A DNA stretch of 35,680 nucleotides from an uncultured Lachnospiraceae bacterium. GTDB taxonomy: Bacteria; Bacillota; Clostridia; Lachnospirales; Lachnospiraceae. A program made the translations under genes and the position numbers. The notes below the pieces were generated by a model. It saw only the letters and a program-made list of their open reading frames with translations, searched no databases and was not told where the DNA came from. Where the stretch lies: assembly GCA_900544445.1 (NCBI GenBank), contig UQVK01000031.1, positions 1-35,680 on the forward strand. Reading direction: 5' to 3'. Below are positions 8,385 to 17,513 of this stretch, in pieces. The stretch's first letter is position 1; every line of letters starts with the position of its first letter.

Positions 8385-10067
8385 TCAGTTCATTTTCCGT
8401 TTCAGCACCAGGGCTTCATAGGGCTGAAGCCGGATGAGGCCCGCCGCTGATGTCCTTTTCCCGTTTCCGATCAGAATTTCCGCTCCTGAAAATTCTGCAG
8501 GGATTTCGTAGTCGGTTTCCGTTTCCGAAAAACTGCAGATCACCAGAAGTCTGTCCGGTTCCAGGGTCCTGGTATAGACATACAGGCTTTCGCTGTCCGG
8601 CTCCTGCAGCTCATAGGAGCCGTATACCATCACCGCTTCCCGCTTTCTCAGGGCGATCAGCTTCTGATAATAGCAGAAAACGGAATCCGGATCCTTTCTT
8701 TCTGCGGCGGCATTGACCTCCTTATAATTGGGATTGACTTTGATCCAGGGAGTTCCGGAGGTAAAGCCGGCGTTTTTGCTGTCGTCCCACTGCATGGGGG
8801 TCCTGGCGTTATCCCTTCCGCGTAGGCCGATAAAGCGCATCATATCTTCCGGGGAAACCGCTCCGGAGGAAGTGAGCTCGTGAAACGCGTTGATGCTTTC
8901 GATATCCCGGATCTCGTCGAGGGAATCAAAGGGGCAGTTGGTCATGCCAAGCTCTTCGCCCTGATATACATAGGGCGTTCCCTGCATCATGTGAAGGCAG
9001 GTCGCCAGCATCTTGGCGCATGCTTCACGAAAGGCCGGGGCGTCGTTTCCAAAGCGGGATACGCTGCGGGGCTGGTCATGATTTCCCAGAAACAGGCTGT
9101 TCCAGGCCAGGCCCTCCAGTTCGGTCTGCCATTTGCTCATGATCTGACGGAAGCTCTGGAGATCTGTGCGGCGGTCCGTCCATTTTCCGTATTTTCCGTC
9201 GTCCAGTCCCATATGCTCAAACTGGAATACCATGTTCAGTTCCTTTCCATCCGCCCTGGCGTACTTTTTGGCTTCTTCAATGGTGACGCCGGAGCATTCC
9301 CCTACTGTCATCAGATCATAGCGGGACAGTACTTCCCGGTTCATTTCCTGAAGGTATTCGTGTACATGGGGGCCGTTCACGCATCCGGAAAAGGCATAGG
9401 AGGCTCCGGGATAGAGTTTGCCGTCCGGAAGTCCGGGCTCCTTGGAGATCATGCTGATCACATCCATACGGAAGCCATCGATGCCCTTTTCACACCACCA
9501 GTTCATCATGGAGAAGATATCCCTGCGTACCGCCGGATTATCCCAGTTCAGGTCGGGCTGTTTTTTGGAAAAAAGATGCAGGTAGTACATGTCCGTGGTC
9601 TTATCGTATTCCCATGCGGAGCCGGAAAAGCAGCTTCCCCAGTTATTCGGCTCTTTTCCGTTTTTACCTTCTCTCCAGAAATAATAGTCCCTGTAGGGAT
9701 TGTCCTTTGAGCTTCTGCTTTCAATGAACCAGGGATGTTCGTCAGAGGTATGATTGACTACCAGATCCATCACCAGGCGGATTCCGCGTTCATGCATTCC
9801 CTTCAGCATCCGGTCAAAGTCTTCCATGGTTCCGAATTCCTGCATGATGGCCTGATAATCGCTGATATCATATCCGTTGTCGTCATTCGGGGACTGATAT
9901 ACCGGGGAAAGCCAGACCACATCCACGCCGAGCTCCTTCAGGTAATCCAGCTTTGACAGGATCCCGTTGAGGTCGCCGATTCCATCTCCGTCGCTGTCCA
10001 TGAAGCTTCTGGGATAGATCTGATATACGACCGCTTCTTTCCACCATTTTCTTTCCAGATTTTCCAT
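8385..10067 (-). CDS. GH13 alpha-glucosidase, oligo-1,6-glucosidase type
   Basis: A cytoplasmic enzyme of about 560 residues, the usual length for family GH13 subfamily 31, hydrolysing short alpha-glucosides. The conserved regions are present: DLVVNHTSDEHPWF, the subfamily mark QPDLNWDNP (170-178), nucleophile Asp202 in GFRMDVI, acid/base Glu257 in VGECSG, and Asp331 in FLGNHDQPR. The residue after the nucleophile is Val203; in this group Val is associated with alpha-1,6 (isomaltose-type) and Thr with alpha-1,4 bonds, so I expect isomaltose, panose or dextrin branches as substrates. No signal peptide. It is the last gene of the sugar importer operon, 32 bp after the permease, consistent with hydrolysis of the imported sugar. 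MalL is the closest familiar name, but orthology is not shown. Confidence 0.93.
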   Translation of the reverse strand: MENLERKWWKEAVVYQIYPRSFMDSDGDGIGDLNGILSKLDYLKELGVDVVWLSPVYQSPNDDNGYDISDYQAIMQEFGTMEDFDRMLKGMHERGIRLVMDLVVNHTSDEHPWFIESRSSKDNPYRDYYFWREGKNGKEPNNWGSCFSGSAWEYDKTTDMYYLHLFSKKQPDLNWDNPAVRRDIFSMMNWWCEKGIDGFRMDVISMISKEPGLPDGKLYPGASYAFSGCVNGPHVHEYLQEMNREVLSRYDLMTVGECSGVTIEEAKKYARADGKELNMVFQFEHMGLDDGKYGKWTDRRTDLQSFRQIMSKWQTELEGLAWNSLFLGNHDQPRSVSRFGNDAPAFREACAKMLATCLHMMQGTPYVYQGEELGMTNCPFDSLDEIRDIESINAFHELTSSGAVSPEDMMRFIGLRGRDNARTPMQWDDSKNAGFTSGTPWIKVNPNYKEVNAAAERKDPDSVFCYYQKLIALRKREAVMVYGSYELQEPDSESLYVYTRTLEPDRLLVICSFSETETDYEIPAEFSGAEILIGNGKRTSAAGLIRLQPYEALVLKRKMN

Positions 10068-10099
10068 ATTTTTTCCGTTTCCTTTCCGTTTCTCCTCGT

Positions 10100-10993
10100 T
10101 TATTCCTTCACCGATCCCATGACGATACCGCTGATCAGATATCTCTGGAGGAAGGGATAGATCATGAGGAGCGGGATGACCGCTACGATGATCTTCGCCG
10201 CGTTCAGATTTCTGTTTGACAGCTCGGCGGCGTTTTCCAGGGCGGAGCTTCCGGCAGAGTTCTGAACCAGCTCCTGCAGGTTGATGCTCAGGGATTGAAT
10301 GTACGTCATGATCGGATACTGTTCTACCTTCTGCATATAGATCAGGCCGCTGAAGAAATCGTTCCAGCTCCCCACGATGCTGAACAGGGAGACGGTTGCT
10401 ATGGACGGCTTGGCGCAGGGCACCATGATCCTCAGAAGGACCTGAAGCTGGTTGGCGCCGTCAATGATCGCCGCTTCCTCCAGGGCCTTGGGAACGCCCC
10501 GGAAGAAGTTCATCAGCAGGATGACGCTGAAGATGGGGACCGCGCCCGGAAGGATCAGGGACCAGATGGTGTTGAGAAGATGAAAATTTTTTACCACGAT
10601 AAAGGTGGGGATCATGCCTCCGTTAAACAGCATGGCAAAGATCAGAAGGTTCATGTAGATATTTCTTGCCCGGAATTCCCGCTTGGTCCTGGTCATGGCA
10701 TAGGCCATCGGAACGGAGAGGATCAGATTCAGGATCAGCGAAAGGATCACCCGGATTGCGGAAATCCCGAAGGAACGCCAGAACTGACCGTCTTCCAGGA
10801 TCCTCCGATAGGCGGAGAGGGTAAAATCGACCGGAAGAAGTCCCACCCGGTTGGCGGATACCGCGGCGCTTCCGCTGAAGGAGATCGCCAGGATGTTCAG
10901 CATCGGAAACAGACAGAGAAGTCCCAGGAGGATCGTGATGCAATGAATGACGGTATTCCTGATTTTTGAACCTGTGCTTTTTGTATCCAGCAT
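10100..10993 (-). CDS. Carbohydrate ABC transporter permease (LplC/YtcP type)
   Basis: A six-helix inner-membrane permease of 297 residues. It begins with a first helix around HCITILLGLLCLFPMLNILAI, and the coupling (EAA) loop is EEAAIIDGANQLQVLLRIMVP at about residue 190, where the ATPase docks. The C-terminus YLISGIVMGSVKE is typical of the MalG-like LplC/YtcP branch. GGGAGGG with 8-bp spacing supports this ATG. It follows the other permease by 18 bp, and the two should form the heterodimeric channel. The operon contains no ATP-binding subunit; in Bacillota such importers commonly borrow MsmX, so the energy source is inferred to lie elsewhere in the genome. Confidence 0.92.
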   Translation of the reverse strand: MLDTKSTGSKIRNTVIHCITILLGLLCLFPMLNILAISFSGSAAVSANRVGLLPVDFTLSAYRRILEDGQFWRSFGISAIRVILSLILNLILSVPMAYAMTRTKREFRARNIYMNLLIFAMLFNGGMIPTFIVVKNFHLLNTIWSLILPGAVPIFSVILLMNFFRGVPKALEEAAIIDGANQLQVLLRIMVPCAKPSIATVSLFSIVGSWNDFFSGLIYMQKVEQYPIMTYIQSLSINLQELVQNSAGSSALENAAELSNRNLNAAKIIVAVIPLLMIYPFLQRYLISGIVMGSVKE

Positions 10994-11011
10994 TTTCTGT
11001 CCCTCCCCTTT

Positions 11012-11950
11012 TTAATAGATCCGCTGACCGGTGAGCCTGTCCGTGATCCTGTTTGCGCCGACCAGAAGGATCAGCGCGACAGCCGAACGGCAGAGGCCTA
11101 CCGCCGCGCCGAAGCTGTACTGCCTTCCCACAAGGCCGATCCGGTAGATATAGGTATCGAGTACGTCTCCCACTTCATATACCATGGGAGAATAGAGGTT
11201 GTAGATCTGATCAAATCCCGCGCTCAATACGGAGGTAAGGTTCATTGCCGTCATGAGCAGGATGATCGGCAGCATGCCGGGAATGGTAATATGCCAGACC
11301 CGCTTCCACCAGGATGCGCCGTCGATCGCGGCAGCCTCATGCAGTCCGGCGTCGATCCCGGTGATCGCGGCCAGGTATACCACGGAATTATAGCCGAATT
11401 CCTTCCAGACATCCGTTCCGATGATCAGCTTCCGGAAAACCTGGTTGCTTCCGAGAAAGTTGATCTTGTCGATTCCGATAACTCCCAGCAGCTGATTTAC
11501 CAGACCGTCCAGATTGAACAGATTGGTCACGACTGCGGCGAGTACCACCCAGGACAGAAAGTGGGGCAGATAGACGATGGTCTGAATGCTCTTTTTCAGA
11601 GTCCTCTGGCGGATCTCATTCAGAAGGATGGAAAAGACGATGGCAAGCAGCATGCCGAGGAAGATCTTTCCCAGGGCGATGATCAGCGTATTGCGGATCA
11701 CTCTTCCGATATCCGGAAGGGAAATCATATATTCAAAATGCTTCAGTCCGACAAATTCAGAGCGGAAAAATCCCTTTGCCGGAACAAAATCCTGAAATGC
11801 CATCACAAGGCCCAGCATGGGAAGATAACCGAAAAGGATCAGAAAGACCATTCCCGGAAGAACCATGGCATGGTAATACAGGGAATGCCGGCTGCCCGAT
11901 CTCGCCGGCTTTGTTTTCAGATGAGCAGGCTGTTTCGTTCTGTTTTTCAT
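11012..11950 (-). CDS. Carbohydrate ABC transporter permease (LplB type)
   Basis: The second permease, about 312 residues, six predicted helices. The N-terminus is basic (KNRTKQPAHLKTKPARSGSRH), followed by helix YHAMVLPGMVFLILFGYLPML. The EAA loop is HEAAAIDGASWWKRVWHITIP. I start at the inner ATG (11950) because GGAG lies 7 bp before it; an ATG 12 bp upstream has no ribosome site. LplB-family proteins pair with an LplC-type subunit, here the next gene, and with the lipoprotein upstream. Uptake of an oligosaccharide is the family role; the adjacent GH13 enzyme points to alpha-glucosides. Confidence 0.92.
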   Translation of the reverse strand: MKNRTKQPAHLKTKPARSGSRHSLYYHAMVLPGMVFLILFGYLPMLGLVMAFQDFVPAKGFFRSEFVGLKHFEYMISLPDIGRVIRNTLIIALGKIFLGMLLAIVFSILLNEIRQRTLKKSIQTIVYLPHFLSWVVLAAVVTNLFNLDGLVNQLLGVIGIDKINFLGSNQVFRKLIIGTDVWKEFGYNSVVYLAAITGIDAGLHEAAAIDGASWWKRVWHITIPGMLPIILLMTAMNLTSVLSAGFDQIYNLYSPMVYEVGDVLDTYIYRIGLVGRQYSFGAAVGLCRSAVALILLVGANRITDRLTGQRIY

Positions 11951-12054
11951 AAAAATCTCCATTCCGGAGCGCAGCGGATCAAAGCTTTGCCGCGAGGGGC
12001 GAAGAGAAATCGCATTCGCGGTTTCTCTTCTGCCGCCAGGCTCCTTTCCGAAAT

Positions 12055-13731
12055 TTATTCCTGGATCTGTTCCTGGATCTCTGCGGTGATCGTATCTCCG
12101 CCCTGGCTCTTCCAGCCGGAAACAAAGGCGTTGAAGCTTTCGTCCAGATCATCGGTTCCGGTGATGATCTTAATAAAGGATTCTTCTTCCAGCGTCTGCA
12201 GGTTTGCCCAGTTGGTGGCCATGGTAGCGGTCGTTTCCGGGTAGATGGGGGAAAGCCAGTGATACAGATCGCTGTCGTTGAGGTATGTGAGCAGGTCTAC
12301 GCCCTTGCAGCGGGAATGGATCTTGCACCAGCCTGTTACGTCTCCGTTTCCTTCCTGATATGCCGTGATGGCATCGTAGTTGGAGCGTTCCTCCGCGGTA
12401 CTGATCTCATCCCTTGTTCCCGTTCCGTCCAGAGCCGCCTTCAGCTGTGCGTATTCATCCAGCAGGTAGGTATTGGATTTCACTTCGATATTATAGGGGC
12501 GGGCGGTTCCGTCAACACCTTCCTTCAGGTAGGCGTCCACCTCCGGATATTTTTCCAGAAGCTCTGCGGAATTTACCATATCGTCATAGATCAGATTCAG
12601 GATCTGAATGGCGATCTCAGGATGCTCAAACTCCGCGCTCACGACGACATATTCGCCGGTCGCCTTATAATGGGTGCAGTTGACTTTGCCATTCGCGTCG
12701 ATCACCGCATAGGGCTCAAACACCGCGTTGCTGTTCATCATGTACGTGTTGTTCAGGATCCAGTCCGGAATATGCCAGGAGCCGAAGGTAATGCCGCACT
12801 GTCCGTTTGTCATAAGAGCTGTAATATCATCCCATGTCCTGGTGCCGAGCTGAGGATCGACGATACCCTCCTGATACCATTCTCTTACGATGGAAAGCGC
12901 TTCCTTCATCTCTTCCGTCGTGGAGCCGTAGATCAATTCCCCGGCGTCGTTCTGATACCAGTGGCGGGGATAGGCGCCCACGGAGTAGGCGATGCTGTTT
13001 ATCATATAGGCGGTGTCGGAGGTGGTCGAAGTCAGGCCGACATCAAACGCGATTCCCACCGGGTTTTCCGCGTTTTCCGGATTGGCTTCCATAAACTGTT
13101 TTGCCAGCTCCTTTACCTCATCCAGGGTCAGGCAGCGGTCTCCGTCCGCATCCACGGTGATTCCAAGTTCATCGGCCCAGTCGCTTCTGATCCAGCACAT
13201 TCCGGGGCCCGCGTCGGAGCTTGTGGCGGGAATCGCCATCATCTTTCCGTCATAGGTGACATCCTCCAGCGCCCTTCCGTCAAAGGAGTCGTAGAGGCTC
13301 TTGATATAGTCGCTGGCATAGGTGTCGTATACCTCTGTCAGATCGGCGATCAGCTCATTCTCATAAAGCTCCGTCAGCTCATCCTTCGTCGCCACCTTCA
13401 TAATGTCCGGGAGGCTTCCGGCGGAAAGAGCCAGAGATACCTGGCGGTTGTAATCGTCGCCGGAGGGAGCTTCAAACGCATCTGTGATGTCAACGTTCAG
13501 CTCCTGCTCCACCATGCGGATATAGGCGTTGTCCTCGTAGGAATCCCCCTCCGGAAATTTGGGATTGGAGGAGGTCTGGCGTCCCATGGTGATCGTCACC
13601 GTTCCTCTTTCCCCGCTGTCCGCTGCGGCATCCTTTTCCGTATCTTGGCTGCTTCCGCACGCCCCGAGAAGGAGGGCCGCCGTTACAGCCAGTGAGACTG
13701 CCGTTATTTTTTTCCTGTTTCCTTTTTTCAT
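12055..13731 (-). CDS. Extracellular sugar-binding lipoprotein (LplA/LipO type)
   Basis: The substrate-capturing subunit, 558 residues, anchored to the outer face of the membrane. The N-terminus has a basic start, a hydrophobic core and the lipobox LLLGAC, with Cys25 as the lipid-modified residue after cleavage. A low-complexity linker (GSSQDTEKDAAADSGERG) leads into a large solute-binding domain; the length fits the LplA group. GGAGG lies 8 bp before the ATG. It is the first gene of the operon, followed after about 100 bp by the two permeases, as is common when the binding protein is made in excess. A consensus promoter (13822-13851) and a palindrome suitable for the divergent YesN regulator lie upstream. 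Confidence 0.93.
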   Translation of the reverse strand: MKKGNRKKITAVSLAVTAALLLGACGSSQDTEKDAAADSGERGTVTITMGRQTSSNPKFPEGDSYEDNAYIRMVEQELNVDITDAFEAPSGDDYNRQVSLALSAGSLPDIMKVATKDELTELYENELIADLTEVYDTYASDYIKSLYDSFDGRALEDVTYDGKMMAIPATSSDAGPGMCWIRSDWADELGITVDADGDRCLTLDEVKELAKQFMEANPENAENPVGIAFDVGLTSTTSDTAYMINSIAYSVGAYPRHWYQNDAGELIYGSTTEEMKEALSIVREWYQEGIVDPQLGTRTWDDITALMTNGQCGITFGSWHIPDWILNNTYMMNSNAVFEPYAVIDANGKVNCTHYKATGEYVVVSAEFEHPEIAIQILNLIYDDMVNSAELLEKYPEVDAYLKEGVDGTARPYNIEVKSNTYLLDEYAQLKAALDGTGTRDEISTAEERSNYDAITAYQEGNGDVTGWCKIHSRCKGVDLLTYLNDSDLYHWLSPIYPETTATMATNWANLQTLEEESFIKIITGTDDLDESFNAFVSGWKSQGGDTITAEIQEQIQE

Positions 13732-13821
13732 TCCGATATCCTCCCTGCGTTTTTTTCACACCGGTGAGACTGATCCTGAACCTGTTCTGCCATGGCTGTT
13801 GTTCCTCTGCTTTGCATATTT

Positions 13822-13851
13822 ATTATAGACACGGCGGAGAAAAACTGTAAA
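13822..13851 (-). promoter_or_regulatory. Promoter of the sugar importer operon
   Basis: On the minus strand, -35 TTTACA (13851-13846), an 18-bp spacer, and a perfect -10 TATAAT (13827-13822), about 90 bp before the binding-protein start. The fit is five of six and six of six to the sigma-A consensus. Confidence 0.65.
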
Positions 13852-13869
13852 TGCAACATATTTCAGCTT

Positions 13870-13885
13870 TGTAGAAGATTCTACA
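13870..13885. promoter_or_regulatory. Palindromic operator candidate in the divergent region
   Basis: TGTAGAA-GA-TTCTACA, perfect 7-bp arms. It lies about 19 bp upstream of the -35 of the importer promoter and about 19 bp upstream of the -35 of the yesN promoter, a position where an AraC-type activator such as the neighbouring YesN protein could touch polymerase on either side. Binding by YesN is inference. Confidence 0.45.
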
Positions 13886-13903
13886 GGTTTTCTTTCATAC
13901 ATG

Positions 13904-13932
13904 TTGTTGATGTTTTTTGAGAATGCTATAAT
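13904..13932 (+). promoter_or_regulatory. Promoter of the yesN-yesM operon
   Basis: -35 TTGTTG (13904-13909), a 17-bp spacer, and a perfect -10 TATAAT (13927-13932), 31 bp before the yesN-like ATG. Confidence 0.65.
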
Positions 13933-13963
13933 TTTTTCATAAAATACGACAGAGGAAAAAGCG

Positions 13964-15097
13964 ATGTATAAGATTCTCATTGCAGACGATGAAAAAATGG
14001 AGCGGGATCTGATCCGTTATCTGCTGACCCGGGATTTTCCCGGGAGATTTCAGATCCTGGAAGCGTCCAACGGGGAAGAGGCGCTTCTTTTCATCCGCAG
14101 GGAAAAGGCGGACATTCTCCTGACGGATGTGCAGATGCCCTTTCGCAATGGAATTGAGCTGGCTTCGGAAGCAAAGAAACTGATCCCGGATATTGAGATC
14201 CTGTTTTTCAGCGGATTCGACGATTTTGAATATGTACAGAACGCGCTGATCCTGAGGGCGGTGAATTATATTCTGAAGCCGGTCAATGAGGAGGATTTCC
14301 GACAGATCATCACGGGGATCCTGACACGGCTGGATTCCAGAACAATTGATTTTGCGAAGTCCATGTCCTATTATCAGGACAGCTTTTATGACCGTCCGAA
14401 GCGCCCGGAGGAAGCGGCGGAGACGACGGCGCAGTCGGATCAGATCCTGCTGGAGAACATTTCCCTGGCGATCTCACTCAAACGTCCGGATCAGCTTGCC
14501 GGCCTGGTGGATCAGCTGCTCGTGAAATGTTCGGATTCCACCGCGCATTCCCCGGTATATACGCGGCATATTGCCATTTCGCTGCTGCAGCTTCTGATGA
14601 AAGCCATTCCTTCCGCGACAGAGGCTGATTTTGAGGCGGCGGCGGAAGAGATCTATGTCCTGCGCCATTTTTCGGATATCAGGGAGATCCTTCTGAGGTA
14701 TCTGGAGCAGCTGACTGCAGACCTTCATCAGGAGATCGACGGGGCAGGCTATTGTGTACATCTGGTCAGACAGTACATTGCCGAGCATTACGGGGAGGAG
14801 CTGACGCTGAATCTGCTGGCGGAGCAGGTTTATCTCAGCCCCAATTATCTCAGCAATATGTTCACCAAGGTCACCGGCTGCTCCCTGCATAAATATATCA
14901 AAAACTTCCGGATGAAAAAGGCGCAGGAGCTGCTGGTCGGCAGCAACATGAAGATCGTTGATATCAGCAGGGCGGTCGGCTATCCAACAGCGTCCTATTT
15001 TATAAAAACCTTTCAGGAGGTTTACGGGATCACGCCCAGCGGCTACCGTGCGAAGGCGGGCATGCCGGAGAAAAAGGAGACGTCGGAAACATCATGA
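13964..15097 (+). CDS. YesN-type response regulator with AraC DNA-binding domain
   Basis: A 377-residue regulator: receiver domain 1-120 with acidic pocket DDE at 8-10, phosphorylated Asp55 in LLTDVQMPF and Lys in ILKPV. Next is a helical linker, and then a C-terminal AraC/XylS double HTH (about 268-370) with LAEQVYLSPNYLSNMFTKVTG and the closing SRAVGYPTASYFIKTFQEVYG-like helix. It should be phosphorylated by the YesM kinase, whose start overlaps this stop by 4 bp. YesN regulators typically activate neighbouring carbohydrate transporters, and here the LplABC-type operon is divergent with a shared 232-bp control region. The start at 13964 is supported by AGAGGAAAAAGCG 5' of the ATG. Confidence 0.93.
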   Translation: MYKILIADDEKMERDLIRYLLTRDFPGRFQILEASNGEEALLFIRREKADILLTDVQMPFRNGIELASEAKKLIPDIEILFFSGFDDFEYVQNALILRAVNYILKPVNEEDFRQIITGILTRLDSRTIDFAKSMSYYQDSFYDRPKRPEEAAETTAQSDQILLENISLAISLKRPDQLAGLVDQLLVKCSDSTAHSPVYTRHIAISLLQLLMKAIPSATEADFEAAAEEIYVLRHFSDIREILLRYLEQLTADLHQEIDGAGYCVHLVRQYIAEHYGEELTLNLLAEQVYLSPNYLSNMFTKVTGCSLHKYIKNFRMKKAQELLVGSNMKIVDISRAVGYPTASYFIKTFQEVYGITPSGYRAKAGMPEKKETSETS

Positions 15098-16833
15098 AAA
15101 AAAAGTTTCTTCTGTTTTTTAACAATCTGTCCTTCCGCAAAAAGATCGGGACGATCTGTACGCTGATCAGTCTGGTTCCCATGCTGCTTTTCGGAACGGT
15201 GAGCTATGGGCAGATCAGCAGCCAGATGGTCCGCAGGGAAGAAAATAATCTGAATGAAACGCTTCAGCAGACGGCCGCTTCCATCGATTATCGTCTGAAT
15301 GCCTATATGGACGCCCTGAATATGGTCTTGTGGAATGAGACTGTCAAAACGGCTCTGGTAAAAACCTATGAGACCAATTATGATCTGTATATGTTTTACA
15401 AGTATAATATCGATTCCCTGTTCCTTGCGGTGCGGTCGCTGAATACGGATATCGATACCGTTACCATCTATACGGACGCAAAGCTGAATCCTCACGGAAA
15501 CAGCGTTATGCCTCTGGATTCCGCCCGGGATATGCCGTGGTATGACAGGGCTCTGCAGACGACCCTTCCCTTTTATCAGGTATCTGACGACGGCAGTACC
15601 CTGTATCTGACAGGTCAGATGTATTATCGTTATGATGCGCCGGTTTCCGTGGTCTGCCTTTCCATCGATATGGACAGTCTGTCTGCCTCCTCGCAGAAGC
15701 TGGTTCAGGGAAACTATCGTTTTCTGCTGACGGATGAGAATGGGGAAACGGTTTATGAAACCTCCTCATTTCCGGAGGATCCCTTCTATCCGGCCCTTAC
15801 AGTGCAGGAGCTTGAAAACGGCGGCATCCCTTCCCTTTACATCGACGCACACTGTCCGCTCAATGAAGGTACATGGACGGCATGGCTCTACCGCCCTTCG
15901 GACGAGGTGCTGAAAACCTTCCGACACTTTCAGATCACCGCTCTGTTTCTGGCCGTCATGTGTATTTCGGCGTCCTTTCTTGCCGCGGGCTTTCTTTCCC
16001 GCATCGTTTCCCAGCCGCTGGAAAGGCTTTCGGAAAATATCCAGCTGGTGGAGCAGGGACGTTATGAGATCATTTCAGAGAGCACGCCGAGAAAGGATGA
16101 GGTGGGACGCCTTCAGAACGCTTTTGGGGACATGGTGAAGCAGCTGGATCATATGATCAATGAAGTGCTGCTGGCACAGATCAGACAGCAGAAATATGAG
16201 CTTCGGATCCTGCAGGCGCAGATCAATCCCCATTTTCTCTATAATTCCCTGTCCCTCATCAACGTGCAGGCCATCATGGCAGGACAGTCCGGGATCAGCC
16301 AGCTGTCCCAGCTGCTTTCCACCTTTTACCGTACGATGCTCAATAAAGGAAAAAACATGACGACCATCAGGGATGAGCTGGAAAACACCAGAGCCTACGT
16401 GTCGATCCAGCAGATCATGCATTCCTATTCCTTTGACGTAACCTATGACATCGACGAAAGAGCATTACCCTTTTCTGTCCTGAACCTGATCATTCAGCCC
16501 CTGGCAGAAAACGCGATCCTTCACGGGCTGGATCACAGAAGGGCTCCCGGCAAGGGAATGCTGACCGTTACCTGCCGGCTGGACGGGGACGATATCCTCT
16601 TTCAGGTCATCGACAACGGCTGCGGCATGTCGGAGGAGGATTGCCGCCAGATCCTCACCACGGACAGCAGGGGATACGGCGTAAAAAATGTCCATAAGAG
16701 GATTCAGCTGTATTATGGGGAAGCGTACGGGCTTCGATACCGGTCAACGCCCGGATCCGGCACCTGCGCTCTGCTGAGGCTGAAGAAATGCAGCGAGGAG
16801 CAGGAAAATATGCTTTCAGGGAGGAGCGTATGA
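15094..16833 (+). CDS. YesM-type sensor histidine kinase
   Basis: A 579-residue membrane kinase. Helix 1 lies at about residues 20-40, followed by a large outside sensor domain (Cache-like in position and size) to about 285, helix 2 (ITALFLAVMCISASFLAAGF), and a HAMP linker with QPLERLSENIQLVEQGRYE. The His_kinase domain follows, with the phospho-acceptor His near residue 378 in INPHFLYNSLS. The HATPase domain shows AENAILHGL and DNGCGMSEEDC. This is the LytS/YesM class, in which NPHFLYN is diagnostic. It partners YesN just upstream. Its stop overlaps by 4 bp the start of an OmpR-type regulator that belongs to a different signalling pair. Confidence 0.93.
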   Translation: MKKKFLLFFNNLSFRKKIGTICTLISLVPMLLFGTVSYGQISSQMVRREENNLNETLQQTAASIDYRLNAYMDALNMVLWNETVKTALVKTYETNYDLYMFYKYNIDSLFLAVRSLNTDIDTVTIYTDAKLNPHGNSVMPLDSARDMPWYDRALQTTLPFYQVSDDGSTLYLTGQMYYRYDAPVSVVCLSIDMDSLSASSQKLVQGNYRFLLTDENGETVYETSSFPEDPFYPALTVQELENGGIPSLYIDAHCPLNEGTWTAWLYRPSDEVLKTFRHFQITALFLAVMCISASFLAAGFLSRIVSQPLERLSENIQLVEQGRYEIISESTPRKDEVGRLQNAFGDMVKQLDHMINEVLLAQIRQQKYELRILQAQINPHFLYNSLSLINVQAIMAGQSGISQLSQLLSTFYRTMLNKGKNMTTIRDELENTRAYVSIQQIMHSYSFDVTYDIDERALPFSVLNLIIQPLAENAILHGLDHRRAPGKGMLTVTCRLDGDDILFQVIDNGCGMSEEDCRQILTTDSRGYGVKNVHKRIQLYYGEAYGLRYRSTPGSGTCALLRLKKCSEEQENMLSGRSV

Positions 16834-17510
16834 AAAAAATCTTCTACGCCGAGGACGATGCCGCCATCGCCCGTTCGGTACAGGAATACCTGCTGCAGCA
16901 GGATTATGAAGTGGATATTTTTCCAACGGCGGCCCGGACAAGGCAGGCTCTCCTTTCCGAAACGCCGGATCTCATCCTGGTGGACTGGAACCTGCCGGAT
17001 GAGAACGGGGACGGGCTGTGCCGGTGGATCCGCCGGAGGTGGGAAAGCCTGCCGGTCATCTTTCTGACCGTCCGGAATGACGCTGCGGATGTGATCTCCG
17101 GTTTTGAAACCGGGGCGGATGATTATGTGACAAAGCCCTTTGACCTGGAGATCCTCGCTTCCCGGATCCGGGCGCTTCTGCGCCGCGCGGGCAGGAGGGC
17201 CGGTGCGGAAGGGGATAGGGAGCGGCTTCGGTGCGGGGAGATCCTGCTGGATACGGGGAAAAAGACAGCCTTCATCGGGGAGGAGGAGATCGTCCTGAGC
17301 CGTCCGGAGTATGAGCTTCTCCGGATCCTGATGGAAAATCAGGGCAGGACAGTGACCAGAGCGCTGCTCCTGGAGCAGGTCTGGGACAGCGAGGGGAATT
17401 TTGTGAACGACAACACCCTGACCGTGGCCATGAAGCGTCTGCGGGAGAAGCTTCATCATCCCGCCTGCCTGAAAACCGTCCGCAGCTTCGGATATCGTAT
17501 GGAGGATTAG
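16830..17510 (+). CDS. OmpR-family response regulator
   Basis: A 226-residue regulator: receiver domain with EDD at 8-10, phosphorylated Asp52 in LILVDWNLPDENG, Thr in FLTVRND and Lys in VTKPF, then an OmpR/PhoB winged helix (about 130-225) with SRPEYELLRILMENQGRTVTR and the wing VKTVRSFGYRME-like end. I start at ATG 16830 with GGGAGGAG immediately upstream; this ATG overlaps the yesM stop (ATGA). Its partner is the kinase 3 bp downstream, and the likely target is the ABC transporter operon that follows, which has direct repeats in front of it. Such trios often respond to cell-envelope stress or antimicrobial peptides. Confidence 0.93.
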   Translation: MKKIFYAEDDAAIARSVQEYLLQQDYEVDIFPTAARTRQALLSETPDLILVDWNLPDENGDGLCRWIRRRWESLPVIFLTVRNDAADVISGFETGADDYVTKPFDLEILASRIRALLRRAGRRAGAEGDRERLRCGEILLDTGKKTAFIGEEEIVLSRPEYELLRILMENQGRTVTRALLLEQVWDSEGNFVNDNTLTVAMKRLREKLHHPACLKTVRSFGYRMED

Positions 17511-17513
17511 ACT

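Noticed and set aside
12259..13695. Plus-strand 478-codon frame opposite the binding lipoprotein
   Set aside because: The minus-strand frame has a lipobox, ribosome site and promoter; this one has none of these.
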